Assembly (NCBI GenBank): GCA_033297075.1
Contig: MU858070.1
Location: forward strand, 62,001 to 126,000
Reading direction: 5' to 3'
DNA: 64,000 nucleotides
Source of the DNA: Rhypophila decipiens
Lineage: Eukaryota > Ascomycota > Sordariomycetes > Sordariales > Naviculisporaceae
Every line of letters starts with the position of its first letter. The stretch's first letter is position 1. The position numbers and the translations under genes are program-made. Below the pieces are notes generated by a model. It ran no database searches and had not been told where the DNA came from. It saw only the letters and a program-made list of their open reading frames with translations. Of the stretch, positions 22,479 through 34,204 are shown in pieces.

Positions 22479-24387
22479 GCAGTCATGGGCAGTGGCCATG
22501 GGATATGAGATGTCCTGTGTAATCTGATATTCAATTCCCCGGTACTAATACACATAGGGTACTTTTGCCAGGTACTAGAAAGACTGATATCGCGCCTCTT
22601 AGAGAAGCTAGTATGGCCTAAAAGTAGATTTCAAGGGCCCCCTGCGTGTATTCTCGTTGTTCTTTGCCATAGAACGGTCTATGCCCTTTTCATAGAGCAG
22701 TTATATCGTTTATTATTCCCTTCTCTTCCAGACTTTCCCTTCTGACACAATATCCTTCGTGGCCATCCCCTCGCAAAAAATGAAACATGTCACCATTTTT
22801 GCCCTACACAGGCTTGACAGGTACAGTACAGATGGTGCACGGCCATTAGGTCCCAACGGGACCCATTCGTTCTGACAGTAGCGGCGCATTAGGCTTTGGA
22901 TCTTGCTCCATTTTTCCTGTCTGACTATTGTCTTGTCCGAATTTTTTATTCGAGGGCTGGACGCCAGCAAGGTCCTTCTTCCAACCTCCCCACTGACATT
23001 ATCCACAATATCCAAAAGCTCAGACGCTCTCCCCGGGGCTGGGTTGTGTCTTGGTGTCTTGGTTACTCCCAGATTTCCAGAATGGACACTAGACGGACCA
23101 ATCATTTGGCTCAGATTGCTGAGAGACGACACTAAACGGCTCGACCGGGTATCGCCTCCACTGGAGACAGCGCACTGCACCACCCGGGCAGACTTTCTCT
23201 CGAACTGAGTTACGCCGTAATCCAGCCCACAAAGGTCCGCTCCGCATCAGTGCCTGTACCTTACCTAATCTAGGTGGCATCAGTGGCATCGAGTGGCATC
23301 AGTGCCAGCTGGGCTCCATCCGTCATCTCGGGACCCAGAGAACAACTCCCACCTCGAGACTCCGTACTGCACCACTTGTTGTCGTCAGCACTCTCTCCTC
23401 TCCAAAGCTCGGCCAAGGGAGAAAAAGAGAATTCTCTCGTCAGATAGTCGCCCTTTTCCTCCCGGGTGCTGGACACAAACCTGCACTTCGTCTTGTTCCT
23501 GTTCAGCCTGTTTCGTTTGTCCATTCATCTTTTTGACGAGATTTTTATATCTTTTTGTGTGATTCCTCGGACCGTTCGATACAGAGCAGATTCGGTCCTC
23601 GGGTTCGTGACTGACCAATTGGGTTGCCCCTCTTCCGCCTTTCCACCTTCCCTATCTACACTCTACAGTACCTCTATCTGCGTGCATTCGCTTACCGCCA
23701 ATTCGAGCAGAAGGCAAGAGTCTCAGAGAGGCGTTGCCATTCCCTGTTCCTGCCAATCAAGAAAGCAGGGTTCGAACCTTTCCGCTCGGGACACTTGACC
23801 GTTCATTCACCGACCCCCGGCACCTCCCCCAACCGCGCAACTCGCTCAAGACGAGGGGACTGCTACACGGACAGACTCATTGTAGTTTTTGTGGACTGTG
23901 AAACAATTATACAGCAAAGTAGGGAATAGCATCTCGAAAAAGGCAGCATCGACAATTCGACATCGTTGCTACTTTACCCCTGCACCGGTCCTAACTAGGG
24001 ATAGGCTATAGCTGGAGGCCGCTTCGTCATCTCCAATAGGCTTAAGCTCAAGGCTTGGACGGCCCTCAACGCTTCGTTCCGCCTTCCCGAAAATCTAATC
24101 AACGCGACAATTTTGACTATCGCGTGGCCTCAGCGACAACCACGACCCTGTCCGATCCTTGAGAACGACGCCGGCGGTAGCTTGACGACTACTCGATTGG
24201 CATATCATTCATTTTCCTCGATTATCCGCCGCCTGCTGCCACCATTGGTCCTCAACAATAATTGTTATCGCTTCGGAAACCCCCCTTCGGTCGTTGCGGG
24301 CCAGGATCTGGCTGGTCGAGGTTTGAGGACGTGGTTGACAGGACGATTGTTTCGCCGTATCCCATCGAGATAAAAACCGAAAAAAGC
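22479..24387. other. Gene-free region upstream of the Spt23/Mga2-like gene
   Basis: It contains the antiporter 3' end and the promoter plus a probably long 5' leader of the next gene. The sequence from about 23300 onward is pyrimidine-rich, as in fungal leaders. Small frames occur on both strands but none has coding character. A short tandem repeat lies at 23274-23300. Confidence 0.6.
23274..23300. repeat. Short direct repeats of GTGGCATC
   Basis: Three copies of GTGGCATC occur at 23274, 23283 and 23293, spaced by one or two bases. No function can be assigned. Confidence 0.7.
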
Positions 24388-27300
24388 ATGGACGATTATG
24401 CAGATAGGTTCGATTTTGACAATTTCGTCGTCGACGTCGATGCGGCGGATTTTCTAGCGGGCATCCAAAACAGCGAAGACTTCGAGGTCGCATGCGCAAA
24501 AGGCCATATCAAAACCAACCGCTCACCACCCCCGGCGTCATACACTACGACCTACGACGAGGAAAACAGTCCCCAGTCATCGGGAAGCTCTCGAAATTCC
24601 TTTGACTCTTCTCTCGCTCGGCTGACTGAGAGCCCGACATCCCGCAAGAGCAGCGTGACGGAGGGCGACATGTCGGCTGAAGCGACATTTTCCAAGGAGG
24701 ACTGGACCTCGTTCCAGATGATGGACACCACCGGCTCGCCCTTATTTCTCAACAGCACAATAGATCCATCGACTATCGTGAACGCGCAATCTAGTCAGCA
24801 AAATGGCCATCTCGATCACCATGATAGCCCGCTTGATGGGAACAATCTGTTCGCAACAGTAGCAGATGAATCCTCGCCGCCAACGATGGATAAAGATTCA
24901 CCATCTAGTAACGTTTTCAACTTTGGAGGTGATTTTCAGGTACGGTGTTTGTTACTGCCTTTTTGCTTGCCACTGACCATCTCGCTAACTGATGGATAAA
25001 GAACTACATTTCATCCCAACCGATGGAGACAGCAAATGGCCAGCATGCGCGGCCCCTGAGTACTCCTTTTGGTATTCAGAAAACAGCACCACCGCCCTTT
25101 CCCGATTTCGACTTTAGCGGTCTCCCTCAGGTCCAGCCTGCAGTCGAGGGACTCTGGGGTCCCCAGCCCGGCGGTGACATGAGGCTGTTTCACGGCGGGA
25201 TGCCACCGAATCTCGCAGAGAGGCACAATTTGGGCATTCCATTGTCAGCTGCACCTAGATTATACGGTGACGGCCCGCGCAAACTGGAGATTCTGCTGGA
25301 TTCTAGCAAGAGGAAATCAAGGGTTGAGACACAGTTGATGATCAAGCTCATCTTGTCTCCTCTACCACTAGGGATCAAACGGTTGCATATTCCGCATGTC
25401 ACTGTCGGCAAGCCCAAGCTCTGGGCGAAACCGCCGGCCAAGCCTCAGGCTGATACTCTGGAACTGCATGTATCGGTCGTTTGCACGAGCGCCATGCAAG
25501 ATCCAAAACTACGCGAGGCAGCACTTGAGAGGGCTCGGGCTTCGGCCATGACTGGAGTGCCTATTCCCTATGATGATTCCTTGGATCCACTAGAGCAAGC
25601 CAAAGTCGGCGGCAAAGGCGGTGAAGTTCGGATCTGCAAGAACTGCGTCACACGCGAGGGCAAGCGGGCCAAGAGGAGAAAGAAAGTCAAGTCGCAGGAA
25701 GAAGATCAGCTATGGGTCAAGGATGAATGGGAACGGATCCTTCTCTTCAATACGCATGAAATCAAGGACTGGGTCGAACCAAATGTCGAGGACATGAAGA
25801 AGGGCATCGGTGGATATTACTTCGATACCCCGATGCGGATTACTTGCTACTGCCGACACCACCACGAGAAAGTCGGGTTCCAGGTCATATTCACCATTAC
25901 GGACTTCCAGCGTAACTTCATCGCACAAGAGATGTCGCCCGTCGTTATGATCACAGACGATCACAAAACAAACACATCCGCCCCGGAATCGCCAGCCGCG
26001 AAATCAGGAGAAGCCGACCTAGCTCTTCAAAGCCAAGAGCTCAGTGGCCTCCAGAACATGCAGTCTCCTCTCAACGGCTCACATGCTAGCATCACTGACT
26101 CACAGACGCTGCCCCAGAAGTCGGCTGTGCGCAACCTCTCCCGGTCCGCCTCGCCGCTCGAGGACATTGGGCCGTCAACTAAACGCAGGAAGCCCAGCAG
26201 CCATAAGATCCCAGCCAACCTTCAGATGACGCCTGTAGGTGCCGTGTCGCCCACATCGGCCAATCAGATGCCTCCCTTGGACATGAATGCTGTTGCGCCG
26301 ACAGGCTTTTCTCCTTCTGCCATGCAGTTCTCTCCATCCAGTTTCCACGTTGGGTTCGACAATCAAATATCAAATCCATTTGGCAATGCCGCCACAAATA
26401 ATCAAAACAACGCCCTGCAGAACTTGGTCAATGGATCGACAAATTTGGAAAACATGGGGGTACCCATGTATTCTGCCCCGGCATCGACACACCCGAGCCG
26501 CGCCCCGAGTCCCAACGGGCTGAGGACGTCGGCCAGTCCCATGCCTATGCCAATCACCCAGCCAACAGGCATGCATCAAAATCTCCTTTACAATGGAATG
26601 CCAATCCGCACTATACAGCCACCGGTGGAGCCTGTCGTCATCCAAAAGGTGATTCCTGGCGATGGACCCAAGGCTGGCGGTATCGAGGTTACGGTACTCG
26701 GAGCCGGCTTCACCCCCGGTACCAGAATCATGTTTGGTGACGTTGAGTCTAGTCGGACGACACTTTGGAGTCCAAATTGCGCGGTCTGTGTGGTGCCCCC
26801 GTCTCCTGTTGCGGGCATGGTAATGGTCACCTCGAAAGGACAGGCACCAGATCCGCAGCGCCCGCCAGCCACATTCACCTACAACAATGAGGATGAAGTC
26901 GTCCTTATGCGTCTTGCCTTGGGAATCCTCTCTAGTGGCGGGGACGAGGTGATGAAAAAAATAACCCGCAGCATCATCGAGACATTGGGTGGCGCGCAGG
27001 CTGGGGGAGAAATGCCCAACGGCCCCATGTTTACTGCTGGCGGCAACCAGATGAACACGGAGAGCCAGATTCTGAAGGTTCTAGAAGTCATAGACATGAT
27101 AGCGAGCCCCCAGAGAAACCACCTGGACCGCCAGTCCCCGAGCGGACACACGATGCTCCATCTAGCGTCGTCCATGGGTCTCCCCCGTGTAGTTGCTGGT
27201 CTCCTCGCACGGGGCGCGAATCCCGACGTTTCGGACAAGGGTGGTTACACACCTCTACATCTTGCTTCCCTCAACAACTACGCCGATATCGTTCGGCGGC

Positions 27301-28682
27301 TGGTGCGTTGTGGCGCCGATCCAGAGATCCGAACCATTTCTGGTCTTTTGCCGAGGGACGTCACTCGTTCTCAGGATGTGCTCCGCGCCATTCCCACCGT
27401 GTCCCGCGCCACGCTGCCCAGCAGCGACCTTTTGCACAGGAGGGTCCGCAGTGCGACCAGCCTCAGGTCGCAATGGGAGCCGCTCGTGGCAAGCGCCGTG
27501 GCTATTCAGCGCATGCCTTCGAACGACGAGACCACTACGGACGAGGACGACGATGGATCGGATGACTCCTCGGTCGACCCATACAACGATTCATCATCAG
27601 ACAATAGCGAGGATGTGGAGCAATCTGACCAAGAACACGCTGGCCTGGAACTACCCCGACAACGTGTCCGTGCCGCCGCCTCCCGCTCCGCGAGTAGACT
27701 AAGGAAACGGGTCGAACGGGCCGCCGAGCCAGACAATCCCGACCCTAGCAGGCCTCCTTCCCCAGCCGCAGCTGTGACTGCGTTCAGGGAACAGTTTGCC
27801 GCGCAGCTGCAATATATACAGCAGGCGATGGCGTTGCACCTGCAAAGCTTGCCACAGTTCCCGTTCCAGGCTAGCCTGCCGCAATTCCCTGTCATGCCGT
27901 CACCGTTGACGGATTACCAGCAACGACTGCTTGCCATGATGCCTGCTTTGGGAGGAGGCGGAAGAACAGAGACAGATGCACCACCCACAGGCGGCAAGAC
28001 AACGGCTGCAGTCGTCGATCGCAAGTGGTGGGATTTGTCGTTCAAGGGCTCTACCACTGTCGAAACCACTTTACCGCCTGCTTACGAGGAACTTTATCCG
28101 ACGACGGGGTCCAGCCCGGCGGATACGAAACAAGCCTCCGCCGCTGCAGCCGCTGCTGATGCCGAGGCGGATCAAAAGTGTGCTGCCTTGTTTGATAACC
28201 TAGAAGACAGCAGTGGTGTCCTTGACGGGACTACTGAGATTGATGGCGAGGAGGAGGAAGAAGAAGAAGAAGAAGGAGAAAGCAGTACCACGTTTGTTGC
28301 AGGAGCCCTCCCCGAAGTCTTGCAGATTCCCAGACGCAGCGCCATCACCAAGGAACATAGGGATACGCTCAGACAGGCACATGCTATCAAGGTTACTTGG
28401 CTCCGGAGGGATTGGAAACTGTGGTTTATCTGGATGCCTGCCTTGGTGGTGATTATGGGGTTCATGCTGTATAACTCGTCCAGCCTTGGGCTTGGCGGGG
28501 TAAGGTGGCAGGAGGTCAAAATGGTGCAGCAGCTGCAGACGCAGACTCCCGGAGTGGTGGATGCTGCGAGGGCCGTGGGGAAGTTTGTGACGGATACTGT
28601 TGGGGAGATGACTGGTGCTGCTGCTGGGACTGTTGGGATCCCAGTTGGTGGGAATGATATAAACGGTGGAGGTAATCTTTAG
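24388..28682 (+). CDS. Spt23/Mga2-like IPT and ankyrin transcription factor, membrane anchored
   Basis: Yeast Spt23 and Mga2 are ER-bound precursors whose cytosolic part is freed by ubiquitin/proteasome processing and activates the fatty-acid desaturase gene OLE1. Exons are 24388-24939 and 25002-28682 (1410 aa), with a 62-nt intron joining FNFGGDFQ to NYISSQPM. After an acidic, Ser-rich N-terminus comes a conserved region with a Cys/His-containing part (VRICKNCVTREGKRAKRRKK, later CYCRHHHEKVGFQ). An IPT/TIG domain spans about 723-810 (VIQKVIPGDGPKAGGIEVTV). Ankyrin repeats start near 897 (GHTMLHLASSMGLPRVVAGL). Acidic blocks follow, including a polyglutamate run near 1267-1277. A single membrane segment lies near 1323-1342 (WFIWMPALVVIMGFMLYNSS). 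About 70 residues follow the membrane segment. Confidence 0.92.
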
Positions 28683-29391
28683 CTAAGGATGTTGCCATGT
28701 CTTTGGAGGAATCCGGTCGGTCTGTGTCGGCGATTTGGTTATTTATGCGATTTGCTAGGTTTTTTTTTTGGTTTCTCTCGTTGAGCAAGCAAACCCACCC
28801 GAACCGACTTGGAGACTTACGTCGTGGTTTTTGGTTTCTTTGTTGGTTAACTTTTTTTTTTTGGTTTTCTTTCTAAGGGCAGGCTGGACGGACGGACGGA
28901 CGGGAAGAAGGAAAGGCCGGATGTCGGACTCTGACGTGAGGCTTTATAATTCTTTCTTTCTTCTGCTTATGACTATTATTACCATATTTATTATTACCAG
29001 CAGTATTATATACTATGCGAGATATTTTCCTTGATTTTGGTTAGCCTGGTTGGGGATTTCTTGGTTTTTTTTTTGTGTCGGTCGTTGATTTTGAGCAAAG
29101 CAAGTTTCGATTTTGACGTGATTGTCCATGATTTTTTTCCCTCTGAATTTAGCATGTGAGCTGGAAGACAGGAGGAAGAGCGGATGAACATGGGACCTGA
29201 AATCGGGGATGAATGGATCGATCAGGCATGAAGGAAGGAACTCTGGCCTGGTCAAGGAGGATAATACGAACCTGGAATTCCAGCGAGGCAGACGTACAAA
29301 AAAAGAGCTGTGGTGTGAGTAGACGAATGGCAGAAAGAAAGGAAGCCTTACGGCTGGCTGGCTGGTCGATCATGCAGCTTTTTAACTCTTT

Positions 29392-29418
29392 GGGGCATGG
29401 GATGGGAATGGGAATGGG
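29392..29418 (+). other. Potential G-quadruplex, five G-runs
   Basis: Five runs of three or four guanines are separated by loops of only two or three bases (CAT, AT, AAT, AAT), which fits the classical quadruplex rule with one spare run. It lies 710 nt past the stop codon of the Spt23/Mga2-like gene, on that gene's sense strand. Confidence 0.7.
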
Positions 29419-30037
29419 ATACGGAATTTCGGGTTCAGGTTCGAGGTCACGGCTTAGGTTCTGGGTTTGGGCTACTTTCATATACCTTTGTTCGGAGACT
29501 GGAAGGGGGATGAGGTCATTTTCTTTTCTTTTTTTTTTCTTCTTTTTTTTTGGCGGTGTTGGGATCTTGACTGGGAATTGTTGGGAGGGGATGGACGGAT
29601 GGATCGATGATGGAAGCGTCGCGCGTAGGCGTCGGTCGGGTGCCTGGTGCCGGTGTGTTCTTGGAGATGAGCATGTGAAAGATTCGGGACCGATCAAGGA
29701 CCCGAGGAAAAAGGGGGAAATCTGGGGTTTGGGTTTTGTTGAGGAACGGGGGGGCATCGATCGTTGAGTCAGGCGGTTGAAAGAAGGTTATGGCCGTAAG
29801 GTTCAAATCGGTCGCGCCTACCCGGCACCTTACTTGGTTCAAGTAGCGGGCGGTGGTGTCGGTGTCGGAGGGAAACGATAACGTTGGGGTGTTGAGTAGG
29901 GTGGATGACGGGATACGCTATGATGCGAGTTCCATGTCATGAGGCTTGAGGAGGGCAGGAGGTTTTACCAGACCTTTATCTTTTGGTGAGCGAAGCTTGG
30001 ATTACGTCTTTTGGTTGGTATTATTATGTACCTGTTG

Positions 30038-30061
30038 TTATTATTATTATCATCATCATCA
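30038..30061. repeat. Compound microsatellite (TTA)4(TCA)4
   Basis: Four TTA units run directly into four TCA units; a purine-rich GGA/GAA stretch follows at about 30071-30097. Confidence 0.85.
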
Positions 30062-30603
30062 ATCATTTGTGGAGGAGGAGAAAGAAGAAGAAGAAGACAA
30101 CACTGGAAGGAGGAAAAGTACAGCTACGCTATATAGATAGACTTTGCAATGAATAATGCCGTTTAATGCTTTCCATCATGCTCGTTCTCAACGTCTTGCT
30201 TGGTGCCCATCTCGTTGATGCATACCGAGGACTTCCTTTTGGAAATGCGTTGATAGAGCGCTCTTCAATCAAGGAAAGATGCAAAGATTGTCATGCTCGG
30301 GCATGCGTATTTGTGATAGGATACAGTACATGTACAGAATAAGTATACAATGGCGTACATCCCAGTGTTATGATGAATGAACGTACAAAAAGTGAAGTGC
30401 ACAAGAACGTTTATCCTGAATCGACCCGCCGAGAATCAATCATACACATCGTCCCACCGGACTGACTCGTACATCCATGCCCAGAGGTATCCATCTGATC
30501 TATAAGTACATCTATCTATATGTGACAACAAGATAAGAGAATAAGTATACACATCGGGTATGAGAGACCAGTATTGACAAAACAACGAAAGATGCCCGAC
30601 ACA

Positions 30604-32940
30604 CTATGATGACCTCCGCTCCCTAGCCTCCATCCTCCTCCGTTTATCCACGCCCTTCATGCTCTTCCTCTGGCGCTTAGGGAACCTCTTATCAACAGGT
30701 TTGTTAATCATATAAGCACTCATCGGCCTACGTGCACCGATGAACCTCCCTTCTGGCGTGAACACCTCGACAGTAGGCCACATGGATTCTTCGTCCTGAT
30801 CAGCAGTCTGCTTGGCCTCTTCTTCCTGCCCCTCCGTTTCAAAATCTTCATCTTGCTCCTCTTCCAGTATTTTTTCCTCTTCCTTCGGTGCATTGGGATC
30901 CGACAGATCCAACGTCTGTAGGAGTCCGGTCTTGGACCAAGTAGTTGTTGTTTCTTTTGGGTTTTCCGCCTCCTTCTTTACGGCCTTGGTCTTCGTGGGT
31001 TTCGCTAACTGCGCAGGGCCAAGAAGGGGAACAGGCTCGTGGGGGAAATCCCTCTTTCGAACCTGGGCAACGATCTCGACCCACCCGACGCCTTCAATCA
31101 GGATGTCCACGCCTAGCACACGGAATGGTAGCTTGTCGAGAACGGCTCGTTTGCTGGGGTTCTCGTTGCGCATCATCATGGCGCGGACGACAGAGCCCGC
31201 TCGCTGCATGGTCACGTCGTACTTGAGGGCAAATGTTCCCGCGCTTTTGATCTGAGAGCCGGTCCCTGGCCTGGAGATATTCTGAACTTTGGGAGCATCT
31301 TCGAGCTGTTCTTGGACGGCGATACACTTGCTTGTTTGCGCGGCGTGCACCTCGAGAGGTGTGAAGGCCGAGGCGAGAAATTGTAGGTTTGGAGTTTTGG
31401 GGGTGATTCGGATGAAACCGCCGAGGAGGAGGGAGCGCCCGAAGGGAACGGATTGTTCTTCTGGCCATGGTCGTTGGGTCATGATTAGGTCGCCGCGTTT
31501 CTCCTCTTTCACGTGGAGGGACAGATCGCCCCGCGAGATGCCTGGGAGATCAATCAGTTCACCTTTTCCGTTGCCGAAGGAAATGCGGATCGGAGCCGCG
31601 GTCGTTCCGGGTATTGGTGAGTGGATCGGCATGTCTGGGTACTTGGTCTCTTCCCGAGGTGCCGGCAGCAAGGCGGCTTCCGCAGAAGTCCGATCCCTAT
31701 CAGACACTAACTGATTACGGGGTTCTTCAAATTCTCCCTCTTGCGCCCGAGGTGATATTTTGACCCTGATGTCGTGTTTAGGAGGAGTGTCTAATGTATG
31801 GCCCTTGGGGAAGACCTCGGCGAAGAGCGCACTTTTCCCGACGTTGACCTTGCCGACCATCCATCCGGCACCGCCACGTTGGAAGATTTCATTCTTGAGC
31901 TCTGTGGTCCACCAGTTCCTCTTTGCGCTGACACATCGCACATTTCCAAGTCTCACATTCCTTCCCAGCCTTCCCAGCGCATCCCGGAGGACTTCTCGCA
32001 GATATGGCATCAAGTGGTCCACTTTCTCTTTGCTGTGCCCTAGCAGATCAGATCTCGTGATGATAAAGCTAAGCTCCATCTTGCGCCCGCGAAAGAATCT
32101 GGACGCCGTGGCTCTCCGATTCTGCGAGCGCAGCGGCATGATTTCGAGAATGGACCGGAGCTTAGGAAGCAAGGACATGGGGAAATCCGCCGCGTCGAGC
32201 ACATGGTAGATGTGGTTGTACTTGTATGGGGAGGCCGATAGTGTATCCATCAAATCCTCCAGTTCGGGATGGTGGAGGGCAATACCGTTATTGCTATTGT
32301 GTTTGAGATCGTGGCACCGATCGCACAACGGTGTTTTGAGGACAGACTCTTTCGACTCGACGGTTTCGGAGGGTAGCATGTGTGTTAAATCTACACCGGT
32401 TGTCGCCAGCTTTTGTAGGTCCAGGCCTTCCAAAGCCTGCTTGACTACATTTTCAGCTTCACTTCTTGGCCGTCTCCTAGCTTCGGGAGCGATGATTCCC
32501 ATGTACTCCTTGACAACCTTTCTTGCAAGATTGTAGTACCCTGGCTCGCCCGGTATCGTGGTCTGCGAGAAAGCGCCACATCCGACACAGTTCTCCGGTA
32601 ACTCCCTCGTTGGACGCGCAACTGTCTGTTTCTGTTCGCCTTGTTCGTCCTCCAAAGCCAACCTCGCCTTGTCATCGATGGTGCGTGCCTCGGCCCCGGA
32701 ATGAAGTTGTCGTAATCGATTCAAAGGCGCGTATAGAGACTCTCGTCTGCCTGTTGTCCCCATCGGCCGCGTTGAAGAGCTCCCTGTGTGAAAGCTGGCG
32801 GCAAGACTAGGGGGCGTCCAGAGCGCTGGACATAGATAGGTTGGCGGCTGGGATGCGATGCCAGCGCGGCCTCTGTTGACATTAAAGACTCTCCCTAGCC
32901 ATCGTGACGAGAGATTGTGGGCTGTCTGCGACATCCGCAT
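30604..32940 (-). CDS. GEP3: Mitochondrial circularly permuted GTPase, Gep3/YqeH family
   Basis: Members of this family act in assembly of the small mitochondrial ribosomal subunit (bacterial YqeH does so for 30S). A single exon encodes 778 aa. The N-terminus is basic and lacks acidic residues, consistent with a mitochondrial import signal. A zinc-finger pair is present: CVGC at 118-121 and CDRC at 206-209. The GTPase motifs are in permuted order: G4 as TRSD at 295-298, G5 as SAK at 338-340, then G1 GKVNVGKS at 363-370, G2 Thr near 446, and G3 DLPG at 464-467. This order is diagnostic. The C-terminus is acidic, then strongly basic. G4 has TRSD where NKxD is usual. ATG at 32940 is real; a second ATG two codons later is possible. 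Confidence 0.9.
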   Translation of the reverse strand: MRMSQTAHNLSSRWLGRVFNVNRGRAGIASQPPTYLCPALWTPPSLAASFHTGSSSTRPMGTTGRRESLYAPLNRLRQLHSGAEARTIDDKARLALEDEQGEQKQTVARPTRELPENCVGCGAFSQTTIPGEPGYYNLARKVVKEYMGIIAPEARRRPRSEAENVVKQALEGLDLQKLATTGVDLTHMLPSETVESKESVLKTPLCDRCHDLKHNSNNGIALHHPELEDLMDTLSASPYKYNHIYHVLDAADFPMSLLPKLRSILEIMPLRSQNRRATASRFFRGRKMELSFIITRSDLLGHSKEKVDHLMPYLREVLRDALGRLGRNVRLGNVRCVSAKRNWWTTELKNEIFQRGGAGWMVGKVNVGKSALFAEVFPKGHTLDTPPKHDIRVKISPRAQEGEFEEPRNQLVSDRDRTSAEAALLPAPREETKYPDMPIHSPIPGTTAAPIRISFGNGKGELIDLPGISRGDLSLHVKEEKRGDLIMTQRPWPEEQSVPFGRSLLLGGFIRITPKTPNLQFLASAFTPLEVHAAQTSKCIAVQEQLEDAPKVQNISRPGTGSQIKSAGTFALKYDVTMQRAGSVVRAMMMRNENPSKRAVLDKLPFRVLGVDILIEGVGWVEIVAQVRKRDFPHEPVPLLGPAQLAKPTKTKAVKKEAENPKETTTTWSKTGLLQTLDLSDPNAPKEEEKILEEEQDEDFETEGQEEEAKQTADQDEESMWPTVEVFTPEGRFIGARRPMSAYMINKPVDKRFPKRQRKSMKGVDKRRRMEARERRSS

Positions 32941-33362
32941 TACTGTCGTAAGAAGCGATTCACTTCTGGGTGTTTGGCTGTTTTGGTATCTCGAAATTGC
33001 CTTTTTCTTGTTTCTTCCGTCGCGAGTCCCGTCAGAGATCTTGAACTGGACCGAAACTTTTTAGTGGATCCCTTCTGGGATGACATTGGACTAGAGCTGT
33101 CCCGGGGCCCGGCAGGCCAGACCCCTGAATTCCCCACGGTCTGGTCATTAGTTCCCGGCAGGCAACGCGGCTCACAGCTCTTGTCAATTCAGCGGAAGCC
33201 CGTGCACCCTGGACGTGTTCTGTGTGGCTGCAAGACAAGCCCAAAATTTTGCGACAACAGCGCTGCAAGTTCGAGCTGCCGATTTTCGAAAGCCGCACCA
33301 TCTCACTTTCCAGCAAACTCAACTAACGGCAGTTCGGTCGATTCAGGTCCGAGGTCTTCAAA
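32941..33362. promoter_or_regulatory. Shared divergent promoter of GEP3 and mL61
   Basis: Only 422 bp separate the start codons of two genes reading outward, so both promoters and 5' leaders must lie here. No TATA box at a convincing place was seen. Shared control is inferred from geometry and from the related roles of the two products in the mitochondrial ribosome. Confidence 0.6.
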
Positions 33363-34204
33363 ATGGTGGGCGTTGTAAGGCGGATGAACATATTACGGGA
33401 GGTGAGTTGCCCTGTGGGAGTCGACAATCCATTCAGAGTGAAGAGGACCTTATACTAACCAGCTTCAATATAGAGGGTAATGATCACAACACCCGAGTCG
33501 CCTCGAATCCGTGAAACTGACTCTCGATTTCACAGATCCTAAACCTCCGCCACGGACCGGGTGCAGCAGTTCTTCCTCGAGATGTCACACGGATACATAT
33601 GGACTTTGCGCTGAAATTAAATGGCGGCCACATGGGAGCAAGGTACGGCAATTGAGCAGGAAGATACACCTGGCGTAGTGGTCGAAACATGCTTGCGCGA
33701 AGAAGACTGTGCAGTCCCTGTACTAACTCTCTCTGTCACAGAAAATTCTGGAGGGAAAACCTCCCACGACTAAAGTACTGGAACCCAGCCATCCCCATGA
33801 TCGTCAACCGTGGACCGAACCAAGAAAGCCCTGCAATGATGACGCTCTACTTCCGCAACACCTCCGTCCCAATCCCTCCTGACGTGATTGACACGCCAAT
33901 TCTCTCAGCTACACATGGTCACAACAAAGCCCCGCCGCCGAAGCCTTGGGAAACCGCCGTGACGATCGAGATGACCAATGTCCGCTCGGACCGGATTCTG
34001 CAAGAGTTTGTAGAAAAGACCGGAGCTGTCCCAGTTGTCCCGACGGAACAGGAGCAAATGGACATGCAGGAGGTTGAGGCAAGGAATCAAAAGTCGGCAT
34101 TGGATTCAGAGATTGGTAAGAAGAGGAGGGAAGCGCAGCTTAGAGAGGAGGCCATGCTTGCACAGGCGAGAAGCGAGGCGGCGGCTCTCAAGACAGCGGA
34201 CTGA
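33363..34204 (+). CDS. MRP49: Mitochondrial large-subunit ribosomal protein mL61 (Mrp49)
   Basis: A structural protein of the fungal mitochondrial ribosome, in the L51/S25/CI-B8 domain family with a thioredoxin-like fold. Exons 33363-33401, 33536-33642 and 33742-34204 give 202 aa. The diagnostic segment GPGAAVLPRDVTRIHMDFAL is followed by GGHMGARKFWRENLPRLKYW and NPAIPMIVNR, across the 99-nt second intron (GTACGG donor, CAG acceptor). The tail from about 140 is helical and charged. Intron 1 as given (33402-33535) contains an internal acceptor with a TACTAAC branch site and, 3 nt later, a donor (TAG, AGG, GTAATG), so a 3-nt micro-exon at 33474-33476 adding one Arg is possible. Confidence 0.87.

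Larger units (their letters stand above)
28683..30603. other. Gene-free region between two convergent genes
   Basis: Both neighbours end here, so it holds two 3' UTRs. It is rich in low-complexity sequence: T-runs near 28759, 28851, 29065 and 29529, a GGAC tetranucleotide run near 28886-28902, a G-quadruplex motif at 29392 and trinucleotide repeats at 30038-30097. No coding frame is supported. Confidence 0.6.

Noticed and set aside
23769..23778. GGTTCGAACC, identical to a tRNA B box
   Set aside because: No A box lies at the right distance and no acceptor or T stem can be drawn around it.
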